Numbered from the stretch's first letter, positions 8,915 to 17,685 are shown. The stretch: 64,000 bases of DNA from Pullulanibacillus pueri (GCF_014639255.1 NZ_BMFV01000002.1:124001-188000), one strand, 5' to 3'. A program made the numbers and translations. Notes: a model not told the origin generated them from the sequence alone.

Positions 8915-9838
8915 TTACTGCTTGGTGTTCTCTCCAATATCGTTTAACACGGTTTTTTCAATATGTTGGTCTAATCCCTCATAATCATAGTGCTTGATTG
9001 TTTGATAAAGTTCTTCCCTTGTTTGCATATCTTGGAGACACCCTTCTTGTGTATCCCTTTGAAAAATCTCAGTAAACACACGTTCATAAGCTTTGGCTGC
9101 GACCCGTAAGGACGTTACCGGATAGATGACCATCTGATAACCAAACGCTTCAAATTCTCGAGCCTTATAATAAGGAGTCTTACCAAACTCTGTCATATTA
9201 GCAAGCAATGGAGCCTTAACCTCGCGACGCACTTTTTTAAACTCCTCTTCGGTGATAAAAGCCTCCGGAAAGATGGCATCTGCCCCCGCCTCTACGTACT
9301 GATTGACACGTTCGATGGCGCGATCGACACCTTCAATAGCCTTGGCATCTGTCCGGGCAACCACTATTAAAGAAGGAGCGATTTCCTTTATTGTTCTAAT
9401 TTTTTCCATCATCTCTTGGGCTGGAATAAGCTTTTTTCCGTTAAGATGACCACATTTTTTAGGAAGAGATTGATCTTCAATTTGTACGGCTGCCACCTTC
9501 GCCTCGACCATCTCTTTGGCAGCACGAGAGACATTTAATATCCCACCATACCCTGTATCAATATCCACTAGAAGGGGGAGATTGGCTGCTCGAACTAATT
9601 CACGCGCTTTCTCAGCCACTTCATTTGAATAAATCATCCCAAGATCAGGTAATCCTTGACTTGCTGTATAAGCAGCACCTGATAAATATAGCGCTTTAAA
9701 GCCTACTTTTTTAGCAATCAGTGCCGACATCCCATCATGGGCACCAGGTATTTTTAATATGTCCCTCTCCAACATCAATTGTTTAAATTGCTCAGCAAGT
9801 TGTTCTTGGGTTGACTCTTTTTCAACGATCCATGACAT
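8915..9838 (-). CDS. prpB: 2-methylisocitrate lyase
   Basis: 307 residues of the isocitrate lyase/PEP mutase TIM-barrel family. The N-terminal PGAHDGMSA segment, the metal-binding DIDTGYGG (about 92-99) and the catalytic KKCGH motif (Cys about 129) identify methylisocitrate lyase, which splits methylisocitrate into pyruvate and succinate. The start at 9838 has AGGAGG 9 nt upstream; an in-frame upstream start lies inside the end of prpD. With prpD 16 nt upstream it forms the end of the methylcitrate cycle operon for propionyl-CoA use (mmgF position in B. subtilis). Confidence 0.93.
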   Translation of the reverse strand: MSWIVEKESTQEQLAEQFKQLMLERDILKIPGAHDGMSALIAKKVGFKALYLSGAAYTASQGLPDLGMIYSNEVAEKARELVRAANLPLLVDIDTGYGGILNVSRAAKEMVEAKVAAVQIEDQSLPKKCGHLNGKKLIPAQEMMEKIRTIKEIAPSLIVVARTDAKAIEGVDRAIERVNQYVEAGADAIFPEAFITEEEFKKVRREVKAPLLANMTEFGKTPYYKAREFEAFGYQMVIYPVTSLRVAAKAYERVFTEIFQRDTQEGCLQDMQTREELYQTIKHYDYEGLDQHIEKTVLNDIGENTKQ

Positions 9839-9854
9839 AACGTCGCGCCTCCTT

Positions 9855-11294
9855 TCAAGGGGTAGTGACAAGAGTCATGAAGGTATTCACATCAGTGGAA
9901 AGAAGCTCTTGTTTTGATTGGCATAAATTCAAAATTTGCTTAACTTGTTTATTTGGAAAACGCGTTTTTAAATTGGACTCAAATTTCTTAAGTAAAAGTG
10001 GAATGCCCTCTTCGCGTCGTCTGCGATGCCCAATGGGATACTCTACCGCCACTTGTTCGGTTTGTGTCCCATCTTTAAAAAAGACTTGAACAGCATTCGC
10101 GATGGAGCGTTTATTTTCATCTAGGTAGTCGACGGTGTACTGCGTGTTTTCTACCACTTCCATCTTATCCCGGAGTGCATCGATGAGTGGATTTTCAGCG
10201 GCTTCATCTTCATAATCATCGGCCGTTAAGCCTCCTTTAATTAAACCGACTGCCGTAATGTATTGAATACAGTGATCACGATCTGCCGGATTTTCTAGCG
10301 GTCCCGTCTTATCAATGATCCGAATAGCCGATTCATGGGTTGTAATTGTTATCTTATCTATATCCTCCCACCTTGAGGCAACTTGGGGATGAAGTTTAAT
10401 GGCAGCCTCAAGAGCCGTCTGGGCATGAAATTCAGCCGGAAAAGAGATTTTAAAGAGGACATTCTCGATGACATAAGCATCCAGTTCCCGACCCAATGTG
10501 AGCGCATTGCCGCCAAATAAAACGTCCTGAAACCCCCATTTAGGTGCACTTAAAGCCGTCTTATAGCCCATTTCACCTTTTAACGTCATCAGGGCCAGTC
10601 GCACTGCCCGACTGGCCGCATCCCCTGCAGCCCAGGATTTTCTTGACCCTGTATTCGGTGCATGACGATAGGTGCGCAGACTTGAGTTATCAATCCAAGC
10701 CTGAGACACGGCATTAATGACTTCTTCTTTTGTGCCCCCTAACATGGCCGTAACGACAGCTGTTGAAGCGACTTTAACATACAACACATGGTCCAAACCT
10801 TGACGATTCAAACTATTTTCAAGCGCTAAAATCCCTTGAATCTCATGAGCCTTCACAATACTTTCCAATACCTTCTCCATTTTTAATGGAGCACGCCCTT
10901 CTGAGATGTTCTTTCTACTGATGTAATCTGCCACTGCCAGTATACTTGCTAAATTATCCGATGGATGTCCCCATTCTGCTGCAAGCCAGGTGTCATTATA
11001 ATCAAGCCACCGAATCATACAGCCAATATTAAAGGCTGCTTGCACGGGATCAAGTTCAAACGCTGTTCCAGGGACACGCACACCATTAGGAACCACTGTC
11101 CCAGGAACAATGGGTCCAAGATGCTTAGCACACTCTGGATAACGCAACGCCAGAAAACCACACCCCAAGGTATCCATCAATACATACCTTGCCGTTTCTA
11201 GGGCTTCCTCACTTTTAATTTCATAATTGACAACATAGTCTGCAATTTTATCTAATAATTCATCTACCTTTGGTTGATCTGTGACTTCTACCAT
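9855..11294 (-). CDS. prpD: 2-methylcitrate dehydratase (MmgE/PrpD family)
   Basis: 479 residues matching MmgE/PrpD throughout, including [16 protein letters not shown] near residues 98-113, [13 protein letters not shown], GAAxxSWAAGDA-like spacing around [15 protein letters not shown] and the [10 protein letters not shown] segment. It dehydrates 2-methylcitrate to methylaconitate. It stands between the methylcitrate synthase gene (281 bp upstream, interrupted by a repeat) and prpB. Start ATG with AAGGG 11 nt upstream. Expression probably follows the mmgD promoter with its cre site unless the intervening repeat terminates transcription. Confidence 0.93.
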   Translation of the reverse strand: MVEVTDQPKVDELLDKIADYVVNYEIKSEEALETARYVLMDTLGCGFLALRYPECAKHLGPIVPGTVVPNGVRVPGTAFELDPVQAAFNIGCMIRWLDYNDTWLAAEWGHPSDNLASILAVADYISRKNISEGRAPLKMEKVLESIVKAHEIQGILALENSLNRQGLDHVLYVKVASTAVVTAMLGGTKEEVINAVSQAWIDNSSLRTYRHAPNTGSRKSWAAGDAASRAVRLALMTLKGEMGYKTALSAPKWGFQDVLFGGNALTLGRELDAYVIENVLFKISFPAEFHAQTALEAAIKLHPQVASRWEDIDKITITTHESAIRIIDKTGPLENPADRDHCIQYITAVGLIKGGLTADDYEDEAAENPLIDALRDKMEVVENTQYTVDYLDENKRSIANAVQVFFKDGTQTEQVAVEYPIGHRRRREEGIPLLLKKFESNLKTRFPNKQVKQILNLCQSKQELLSTDVNTFMTLVTTP

Positions 11295-11353
11295 TTAAAA
11301 TCAAGCCCTTTCTTTACAATAAGTACATAATTAAAGTGAATCACTTAACCGCA

Positions 11354-11574
11354 CCGCGCGATCAAAAGCGAGAGTTTTAAACTCCCCCTTTCTTCTTGTT
11401 TAAAAAGATCGGTTTTCAGCGCCAAGAAGGTTGCATGAAGCTAGAAAATGAAGCGCGGAACGTAGAACCAACCTACGTGAGCACTAGAATTTTCGCTGAA
11501 TTCAAGATTCGCTGCCGTCATCCTTCTCGAATAGCCGCGCGATCAAAAGCGAGAGTTTTAAACTCCCCCTTTCT
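11354..11574. repeat. Pair of 40-bp direct repeats flanking a 141-bp segment
   Basis: An identical 40-bp sequence, starting CCGCGCGATCAAAAGCGAG and ending CCCCCTTTCT, occurs at 11354-11393 and 11535-11574. The second copy directly abuts the mmgD stop codon. The 141 bp between contain a hairpin (ACGTAG/CTACGT) and no credible gene. The unit resembles dispersed Bacillaceae intergenic repeats and seems to have been inserted between mmgD and prpD. Confidence 0.8.
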
Positions 11575-11575
11575 C

Positions 11576-12691
11576 TTAAGGGTGGAGATGACGAGGACCC
11601 GTATAATTCACCCTCGGTCTAAACAAACGATTATGACTATGCTGCTCCATCACATGAGCCGCAAGCCCAACCGTTCTTGCCGCAAAAAAGACAGGGGTGA
11701 AAAGATCAATTGGAATCCCTAACATATAGTAAACAGGCGCTGCATAATAATCGAGATTGGGATAGAGGCCTTTCTCCTCTTTCATCACTTGTTCTCCAGC
11801 TTCACACATATCGTACAAAGTAAAATTGTCTTTCTCTTTTGCAAGTGATCGGAGTGCTTTTTTCATCAAAGTGGCTCTAGGATCCATTTTCTTCATATAA
11901 ACTCTATGACCAAATCCCATGATTCTTTCTTTGTTTTGTAATTTATCGTAGATCAGTTTCTTAAACCCCTCAATTGTATCCGCTTCCAATAACATGCGCA
12001 TCACCGCTTCATTCGCCCCGCCATGTAAATGACCTTTAAGAGAAGATACCGCACCTGTAAGTGCACCATAGATGTCAGCATGTGTGGAGGCAATGACTCG
12101 AGCAGCGAAAGTGGAATTGGGCATTTCGTGTTCACTATAAGCCACAAGAGATTGATCAAAGACGTCTACCTCTAACGCACTCGCCTCTCGCCCTGTCATC
12201 ATATATAAAAAGTTGGCACTAAAAGACAATTCCGTTCTTGGATCAATAACATCTTCTTCATTTAAAAGATGATAACTGCTCGCCACAAGCGTTGGAATCT
12301 TGCCCAACAAACGCATCGCCTTTTCACGATTACCACTTTCTGTGCGGTCATCAATCGTGTGATCATACCCACTGAGTATAGAAATTCCCGTCCGAAGCGC
12401 ATCCATAGGATGGGTCTCCTTCGGAAGCAAGCGTAAAATTTCCAGAATTTCATCTTGGAGCTGATATTCCTTCTGTAATATCCACTCTATTTCCTTTTTA
12501 CGCTGGTTACTAGGGAGTTCACCTTCTAAAAGCAATCCCACTAAATCAAGGTATTGTCTTTTTTCCGCAAGTTCAATAAGATCATAACCTTTAATGACGA
12601 TTTCTTCAGCCTCAACATCTAAATATGACACCTCTGTTTCAGCCGCTACAACGCCTTCAAGCCCCGGCTTATAAGATCCTTGTGCTTCCAT
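11576..12691 (-). CDS. mmgD: Citrate/2-methylcitrate synthase
   Basis: 371 residues, the short Gram-positive citrate synthase type. Catalytic and substrate residues are visible in SEHEMPNSTF (His188), HLHGGANEAV (His223) and GFGHRVY (His262). With prpD and prpB downstream it should condense propionyl-CoA with oxaloacetate, as MmgD does; activity with acetyl-CoA is possible. A GGGAGG-type site precedes the ATG, and a match to the full cre consensus lies 18 bp upstream of the start. B. subtilis mmg genes are CcpA- and SigE-controlled; I could not find a convincing SigE promoter here. Confidence 0.92.
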   Translation of the reverse strand: MEAQGSYKPGLEGVVAAETEVSYLDVEAEEIVIKGYDLIELAEKRQYLDLVGLLLEGELPSNQRKKEIEWILQKEYQLQDEILEILRLLPKETHPMDALRTGISILSGYDHTIDDRTESGNREKAMRLLGKIPTLVASSYHLLNEEDVIDPRTELSFSANFLYMMTGREASALEVDVFDQSLVAYSEHEMPNSTFAARVIASTHADIYGALTGAVSSLKGHLHGGANEAVMRMLLEADTIEGFKKLIYDKLQNKERIMGFGHRVYMKKMDPRATLMKKALRSLAKEKDNFTLYDMCEAGEQVMKEEKGLYPNLDYYAAPVYYMLGIPIDLFTPVFFAARTVGLAAHVMEQHSHNRLFRPRVNYTGPRHLHP

Positions 12692-12708
12692 ATGTCTTCC
12701 TCCCTTTT

Positions 12709-12723
12709 AGATAGCGCTTACAT
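12709..12723 (-). promoter_or_regulatory. cre site (CcpA operator) upstream of mmgD
   Basis: ATGTAAGCGCTATCT on the minus strand fits WTGNAANCGNWNNCW at every position. Its placement 18-32 bp upstream of the start fits catabolite repression of propionate use. Confidence 0.75.
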
Positions 12724-12977
12724 AATAATTAAAACATGAATACAACTTTTTAAAAGACTATGTTAATTTTAGCACTTTTTATGGAAACTGAACAAGTGCT
12801 CAGTTCTTTTTTATCGTTTTCCGCTTAAGTACAGCCTGATGTTCAGGCATACCTTTCACACATTAAGGGTGTCGTCAAGCTTAATGGCGAAAGACTAATT
12901 TTCCATTATAGGGTCGGTCCTCCACTACAATAATTTCTGGCATTTTAGGAAAACGAACATCAGAAAGGTGTCTTGGT

Positions 12978-13473
12978 GACCGTTTTTCATAAAAATATTG
13001 AAAACGGGCATCAGAAGGGCCTCTTGGTGACCGTTTTTCATAAAAATATTGAAAACGGGCATCAGCGTGGCCTCTTGGTGACCGTTTTCTATAAGAATCT
13101 TGAAAACGGGCATCAGCGTGGCCTCTTGGTGACCGTTTTTCGTAAAAATATTGAAAACGGGCATCAGCGTGGCCTCTTGGTGACCGTTTTCTATAAGAAT
13201 CTTGAAAACGGGCATCAGCGTGGCCTCTTGGTGACCGTTTTCTATAAGAATCTTGAAAACGGGCATCAGAAGGGCCTCTTGGTGACCGTTTTTCATAAAA
13301 ATATTGAAAACGGGCATCAGCGTGGCCTCTTGGTGACCGTTTTCTATAAGAATCTTGAAAACGGGCATCAGAAGGGCCTCTTGGTGACCGTTTTTCGTAA
13401 GAATCTTGAAAACGGGCATCAGAAGGGTGTCTTGGTGACCGTTTTCTATAAGAATCTTGAAAACGGGCATCAG
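12978..13473. repeat. 51-bp tandem repeat array, ten units, each with a hairpin
   Basis: Units begin with GACCG at 12978, 13029, 13080, 13131, 13182, 13233, 13284, 13335, 13386 and 13437, exactly 51 bp apart; the last unit is cut after 37 bp, and a diverged partial unit precedes the first. Each unit has an 8-bp inverted repeat (CCGTTTTC/GAAAACGG) around a 12-nt loop of two main types (TATAAGAATCTT or an ATAAAAATATT form) and a joining segment of two types (CAGAAGGGCC or CAGCGTGGCC). Because 51 is a multiple of three, frames stay open on both strands. I treat it as non-coding. Confidence 0.95.
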
Positions 13474-13975
13474 CAGCTAAGGCAAGTAGCATTAGCAACG
13501 AGCGTGACTTCTCGAGTAGACGTAGAAACAGGGGGCTTTTATTCATAAATACTTTGGAACACACATCATCCTTCCCAAGTTAGCTGAGGCCACTAAGGAT
13601 GATCGGCTAAAAGCGTCACGTCCTGGTGACACCGCCGAAGCTAGCACCTCAACCACCCCAAAAAGTAAAGAACACTTTTCGGGGACCCCGATTACCACCC
13701 CAAAAAGTAAAGAATACTTTTTGGGGACCCCGATTACCACCCCAAAAAGTAAAGAACACTTTTCGGGGACCCCGACTACCACCCCAAAAAGCAAAAAGCG
13801 CTTTTTGGGGACCCCGATTGTGCGTCGAACACCGATTTTACCCACGTCAAAAATCGTAAAAAACACGATTTTTCTGCAAGGATTATTCTCTTAGTTGCTT
13901 TCCTTAGCCTGTGGGTTATAAGGAAAGCAAGCAACCTGGAGTGGAAATAAACAACAGCTACTCATAGGACTTCAA
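13474..13975 (+). repeat. Mosaic intergenic repeat, copy with 42-bp array
   Basis: From GAGCGTGACTT through TTATTCATAAATACTTTGG, CCCAAGTTAGCTGAGGCC, GAAGCTAGCACCTCAACC and the ACGATTTTTCTGC end it matches the long copies at 20.4-21.1 kb (direct) and 36.0-36.5 kb (inverted). The upstream third of the long form is replaced by the 51-bp array. Confidence 0.85.
13652..13819. repeat. 42-bp tandem repeat, four units, each a long hairpin
   Basis: Units start at 13652, 13694, 13736 and 13778. Each pairs CCCCAAAAAGT with ACTTTTCGGGG across a 7-nt loop. Unit 2 restores the single mismatch (TTTTTGGGG) and unit 4 changes both arms (AAGC with GCTT), so pairing is kept by compensatory change. A two-unit version is at 20831-20914. 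Confidence 0.9.
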
Positions 13976-13997
13976 CTTAAAAATTCGCTGATATTAT

Positions 13998-14034
13998 AAA
14001 AAAAGGGGCCTTTCATAGTTAATATGAAAAGCCC
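13998..14034 (-). terminator. Terminator of hmp
   Basis: On the minus strand GGGCTTTTCATA pairs with TATGAAAGGCCC (one G-T pair) and is followed by seven T residues, 37 nt after the hmp stop. Confidence 0.85.
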
Positions 14035-14070
14035 TTTAGCTGAAACGAGATCATTTACTTCACTCGATCG

Positions 14071-15285
14071 TTAAATAGATATTGCTGGGCCAAAGAATTC
14101 AAAATGAATATTGTCTTCTTTAACGCCCCATGTTTGCAAAGCCTTATTTACAGTCTCCATAAAGGGAACTGGTCCACAAAAGTAAAAATCGGATTCTTTA
14201 TCTTCTATTACGGAGTGTAACCAATCAAGATCAATATGACCTTCTTTATCATAAAGCTGCCTTTTTCGATCTTCCTCCGTTGGAGAATCATAAATGAAGA
14301 ATGAACGCACATTGTTCTTTTCTTGTGTTAATTTCACGACATGCTCTCTCATAGCATGAATTTGGCTATTTTTAGCCGCCTGAATAAAGGTGACAGGGCG
14401 ATGTGGATACTGCTCTGAAAGATGATTGAGCATGCTGATCATTGGTGTTAACCCAACACCACCAGCAATGAGTACAACAGGGATATCTTTATTGGTATCA
14501 AGAGTAAAATCACCTGCTGGTGCACTTAAAGGTAATAAGTCACCTTCATTTAAAAAGTCATGGAGGTAATTAGAAATAATCCCATCTGGCTTCACTTCTG
14601 TTCCGACTTCTTTCTTCACACTCATTCTATAATAGTCTTTATTTGGGCTATCGGACAAACTATATTGACGAATTTGCGTATATTCGGCACCAGGAATCGC
14701 GACTTTTACACTAATGTATTGACCGGGTTCGTAAGCAGCAATAGGTTTTCGGTCTTCTGCCTGTAAGTAGAAAGAGGTGATCACATCGCTTTCCTTCACT
14801 TTTTTCGCTACAACAAAATTGCGGAACCCTTTCCAACCCCCGGGTTGCTCTTCAGCCGCTTGATACATTTCTTTTTCTACATTAATAAATACATCTGCAA
14901 TCACACCATAAGCTTCAGCCCATGCTTGAATAATAGGATCATCCGCTTGCAATCCAACAACTTGCTGAATCGCGAGCAATAAATTTTCACCGACTATAGG
15001 GTATTGTTCTGGTTTAATACCTAAACTTCTGTGCTTATGAGCAATTTGTTTCACGGCGGGCAAAATGTTCTCTAAATGATCGATATGCTTTGCCGCTTGA
15101 TAAACAGCATTTGCTAACGCCGTTTGTTGACGGCCTTGCTTTTGGTTGGCATGATTAAATATATTTAAAAGCTCCGGATGGTTTTCAAAAAGAAGTTTGT
15201 AAAAACGTTTAGTAATCTCAACACCCTTGTCTTCTAAGACAGGAACAGTGGATTTAATCGTTTCAATGGTTTTAGAATCTAACAC
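14071..15285 (-). CDS. hmp: Flavohaemoprotein (nitric oxide dioxygenase)
   Basis: 404 residues: globin domain (1-140) with distal Tyr29 and proximal His85, then a ferredoxin-reductase FAD domain (RQYSLSD) and an NAD domain (GGVGLTPM, CGPVPFM). The start is GTG at 15285 with GGGGAG 9 nt upstream; this gives the usual VLDSKTIETIK N-terminus, and the ATG 10 codons earlier has no site. The enzyme turns NO plus oxygen into nitrate in the cytoplasm. Two TGTGA-N6-TCACA palindromes upstream, one centred 41.5 bp from the predicted transcription start, point to Fnr or a related regulator. It diverges from yjlC-ndh. Confidence 0.95.
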   Translation of the reverse strand: MLDSKTIETIKSTVPVLEDKGVEITKRFYKLLFENHPELLNIFNHANQKQGRQQTALANAVYQAAKHIDHLENILPAVKQIAHKHRSLGIKPEQYPIVGENLLLAIQQVVGLQADDPIIQAWAEAYGVIADVFINVEKEMYQAAEEQPGGWKGFRNFVVAKKVKESDVITSFYLQAEDRKPIAAYEPGQYISVKVAIPGAEYTQIRQYSLSDSPNKDYYRMSVKKEVGTEVKPDGIISNYLHDFLNEGDLLPLSAPAGDFTLDTNKDIPVVLIAGGVGLTPMISMLNHLSEQYPHRPVTFIQAAKNSQIHAMREHVVKLTQEKNNVRSFFIYDSPTEEDRKRQLYDKEGHIDLDWLHSVIEDKESDFYFCGPVPFMETVNKALQTWGVKEDNIHFEFFGPAISI

Positions 15286-15320
15286 GTGTATCAACTCCCC
15301 AGTTATTTGCTTCACTTTAT

Positions 15321-15395
15321 ATTTTAAAAGGACCCCATTTCTATGAATGTGATATAAATCACATTTTCAGTGACTGTTATGTGACATTTTTCACA
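15321..15395 (-). promoter_or_regulatory. hmp promoter with two Fnr-type boxes
   Basis: Box 1, TGTGATATAAATCACA, is at 15348-15363 and box 2, TGTGACATTTTTCACA, at 15380-15395, with centres 32 bp apart (about three helical turns). The minus-strand -10 TAAAAT (15326-15321) predicts a start near 15314, placing box 1 at -41.5 and box 2 at -73.5. There is no good -35, as expected for an activator-dependent promoter. Box 2 also fits a Rex site with two mismatches. Confidence 0.7.
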
Positions 15396-15544
15396 AACAC
15401 TTCACTTTCAAGGCTAAAACAATGCTCGATTATTTTTTATTTCATTAAAGTTTCTGATTGATTTTGCATGTATTTTTTTAAGAAAAGTGGTATTCTATAT
15501 TATGAAATAGAAGCGGATATTTTAATGAAAGCTTTAATAGCCCT

Positions 15545-15606
15545 TTGTGCACTTTTTCACTAATCTTTATCATCTTTTTAACAGAACTTATTTGTATTTA
15601 TGTTAT
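15545..15606 (+). promoter_or_regulatory. Candidate yjlC-ndh promoter with Rex-like site
   Basis: TTAACA (15578-15583), 17 nt, TGTTAT (15601-15606) is a moderate SigA promoter. A Rex-like palindrome TTGTGCACTTTTTCACTA (15545-15562) lies directly upstream. B. subtilis yjlC-ndh is Rex-controlled, so the placement makes sense. Confidence 0.4.
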
Positions 15607-15683
15607 CAAACTCTCCCTTTAGTCCCTTGAAGCAACCCAAGCATAAAATAGGATTGGAGGAGGGTAAAGTAACAAAGAAACAT

Positions 15684-15829
15684 ATGGGTGCTATGACGGA
15701 GAATAGGAAAAGAAACGGATCATCCAGGGTTGAGCAAAGCGTGTTATAACTTAAGTTTCATTAAAAGTATCCTTTAGATTTTGACCTACATATTAGAGGT
15801 CGAGGAATAAGAATGACCCGCCAAACGGG
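15684..15829 (+). other. Long leader of yjlC with a possible 21-codon ORF and two hairpins
   Basis: An ATG-started frame at 15684-15749 encodes 21 residues, but its ribosome site is distant (GGAGGAGGG about 18 nt upstream). Two hairpins follow, GACCT/AGGTC (15783-15801) and CCCG/CGGG (15817-15829), just before the yjlC ribosome site. The role is unknown. Confidence 0.3.
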
Positions 15830-15855
15830 AATCGTTTAAGAAAAGGAGAATCGGC

Positions 15856-16278
15856 ATGTCAGAAATCGAAAACCAAAACGGAACTCCGGCTGCTAAAGCT
15901 GAACAGCTCGATGTACTTGAACAACTACTTAAGCCTGAAGTTCAAGAATCATTAACTTCTCTTGTCGAAAGTTTACCTAAATTAACAGAAATGGTGAATG
16001 TCATGACAAAGTCTTATGACTTCTTCCAATCTGTTGCAACCGATGAGGTTCTTATTAATGATTTCAGAGGTGGATTCAAAGAGTTCCTAAAGCCTATCGA
16101 AGGCAAAGCCAAAGAAGTTGCAGCAACGGCTATGGAAGCCAAAGAACTTGCAGAAAGAAACGAAGAAACCATCGGCCTTTTCGGCTTATTGCGTTTGCTT
16201 AAAGATCCCCAAGCACAAAAGCTCTTTCGTTTCGTACAAGCTTATCTAAAACTCACGTCTGAAAACGAAAAAAAGTAA
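15856..16278 (+). CDS. yjlC: YjlC-like DUF1641 protein
   Basis: 140 residues, the length of B. subtilis YjlC. It is mostly helical and acidic, with a LLRLLKDPQAQKLFRFVQAYLK C-terminal segment typical of DUF1641 proteins, which also occur near formate dehydrogenases. There is no signal or membrane segment. AAGGAGA precedes the ATG. It sits 117 bp upstream of ndh, as in B. subtilis where the two form an operon. The molecular role is not established. Confidence 0.85.
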   Translation: MSEIENQNGTPAAKAEQLDVLEQLLKPEVQESLTSLVESLPKLTEMVNVMTKSYDFFQSVATDEVLINDFRGGFKEFLKPIEGKAKEVAATAMEAKELAERNEETIGLFGLLRLLKDPQAQKLFRFVQAYLKLTSENEKK

Positions 16279-16395
16279 AATAATTTTCAGGTTTCAATTC
16301 AAAAAATGGAAAAACAACGCTAACACTCTCTTAACAGCAATGTTTTCCTTATATTTTTGAAGAACTTCTTTAAGAACTATGGATGGAGGATGATT

Positions 16396-17577
16396 ATGTC
16401 AAAACATATTGTTATTTTGGGCGCAGGTTATGGCGGCTTATTAAGTGCATTGACTGTCCGCAAATATTTAACAGTTGATGATGCTTATGTCACTGTTATC
16501 AATCGTGACTCTACTCACCAAATTATTACCGAACTGCACCGTCTTGCTGCAGGAAATGTTGCAGAAAAGGCTGTTGCTTTACCATTAGAAAAACTTCTTC
16601 GTGGTAAAGACATCGAATTAAAAATTGCAACTGTAAATGAAATTTCACCTGATAATAAAGAAGTTTCACTTTCAGATGGCTCTAAGATTACTTACGATGC
16701 TCTCGTTGTTGCACTTGGTAGTGAAACAGCTTTCTTCGGCATCCCAGGTCTTCAAGAGAACGGCTTCACATTAAAATCTGTTGATGAAGCGAAACACATT
16801 CGTGATTATGTTGAAGCACGTGTGCGTGACTATGCAACAAGTAAAGATAAAGCTGATGCAACCTTCGTTGTTGGTGGCGGTGGTTTGACAGGTATTGAAT
16901 TAGTTGGTGAATTTGCTGATAGAATGCCTGAACTCACTAAAAAATACGGTGTCGATCCTAAAGACATTTCTCTTTATGTGGCAGAAGCTGCGCCAACGAT
17001 TCTTCCAGGTTTCCCTGAAGAGCTTATCGAGCGTGCAACAACAAGTCTTGAAAAACGCGGCGTCACTTTTGTAACAGGTGTTCCTGTTTCCAAATACGAA
17101 GATAATGTTGTTGAATTAAAGGATGGTCGCAAAATCGAAACCAAAACAATGGTTTGGACAGGTGGCGTACAAGGAAATTCTGTTGTAGCCAATTCAGGTA
17201 TTGAAGTCAACCGTGGCCGTGCAACGGTTAATGAATATCTACAGTCTACTTCTCATGAAAATATTTTCATTGCGGGTGATAGTGCTGTTGTGTTTGCTCC
17301 TGGAGCAGAACGTCCTTATCCACCAACGGCTCAGATCTCATGGCAAATGGGCGAGCAAATTGGTTATAACCTTTTTGCTTATCTTAAAAATGGTGCACTT
17401 GAGGCCTTCAACCCTGTATTCTCTGGTACACTTGGAAGCCTTGGACGTAAAGACGCGATTGCGACAATCGGTGGCAATAAAACACAGTTAAAAGGATTAC
17501 CAGCCTCCTTGATGAAGGAAGCAAGTAACCTTCGTTACCTCGCACATATTAACGGTCTTTTTACTTTAGCTTATTAA
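16396..17577 (+). CDS. ndh: Type II NADH dehydrogenase (NDH-2)
   Basis: 393 residues. Two Rossmann motifs are visible: GAGYGGL for FAD near the N-terminus and VVGGGGLTGIELVGE for NADH in the middle. The IFIAGDSA and PTAQISWQMGEQIGYN motifs near 295-325 are typical for NDH-2. The C-terminus is amphipathic, fitting peripheral membrane binding. It passes electrons from NADH to menaquinone without proton pumping and feeds the quinol oxidase encoded at 30.1 kb. The start at 16396 has GGAGG 6 nt upstream; an earlier TTG lacks a site. Confidence 0.93.
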   Translation: MSKHIVILGAGYGGLLSALTVRKYLTVDDAYVTVINRDSTHQIITELHRLAAGNVAEKAVALPLEKLLRGKDIELKIATVNEISPDNKEVSLSDGSKITYDALVVALGSETAFFGIPGLQENGFTLKSVDEAKHIRDYVEARVRDYATSKDKADATFVVGGGGLTGIELVGEFADRMPELTKKYGVDPKDISLYVAEAAPTILPGFPEELIERATTSLEKRGVTFVTGVPVSKYEDNVVELKDGRKIETKTMVWTGGVQGNSVVANSGIEVNRGRATVNEYLQSTSHENIFIAGDSAVVFAPGAERPYPPTAQISWQMGEQIGYNLFAYLKNGALEAFNPVFSGTLGSLGRKDAIATIGGNKTQLKGLPASLMKEASNLRYLAHINGLFTLAY

Positions 17578-17610
17578 TTCAACACCAAGCACTGGACATT
17601 GCTCGTGCTA

Positions 17611-17653
17611 AAAAGTGTGGAGAACCTTTAAAGGGTGACCCACACTTTTTTTA
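17611..17653 (+). terminator. Terminator of ndh
   Basis: AAAAGTGTGG pairs with CCACACTTTT across a 19-nt loop and is followed by a T-run. Confidence 0.85.
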
Positions 17654-17685
17654 TTTAAGCGTAGTCATCTATAAGAATTGAGCAC

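Noticed and set aside
11396..11722. Plus-strand reading frame across the repeat and the end of mmgD
   Set aside because: It runs antisense into a well-supported gene and begins in a dispersed repeat; codon content is Arg/Lys-rich and unlike real genes nearby.
12724..12790. SigE promoter for mmgD
   Set aside because: Possible CATGTTTT-like -10 but no matching -35 at proper spacing.
12978..13473. CRISPR array
   Set aside because: The entire 51-bp unit is repeated, with only two loop and two joiner variants. There are no unique spacers and no cas genes.
12881..13564. Three long overlapping reading frames (two minus, one plus) across the 51-bp array encoding 17-residue repeats
   Set aside because: All arise because the unit length is a multiple of three and lacks stops. 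They lie on both strands at once, have no good ribosome sites, and the unit is better explained by its inverted repeat.
13543..13866. Proline- or glycine-rich reading frames over the 42-bp arrays (also 20755-21108)
   Set aside because: Frames exist because 42 is a multiple of three; compensatory changes follow base pairing, not amino-acid conservation.
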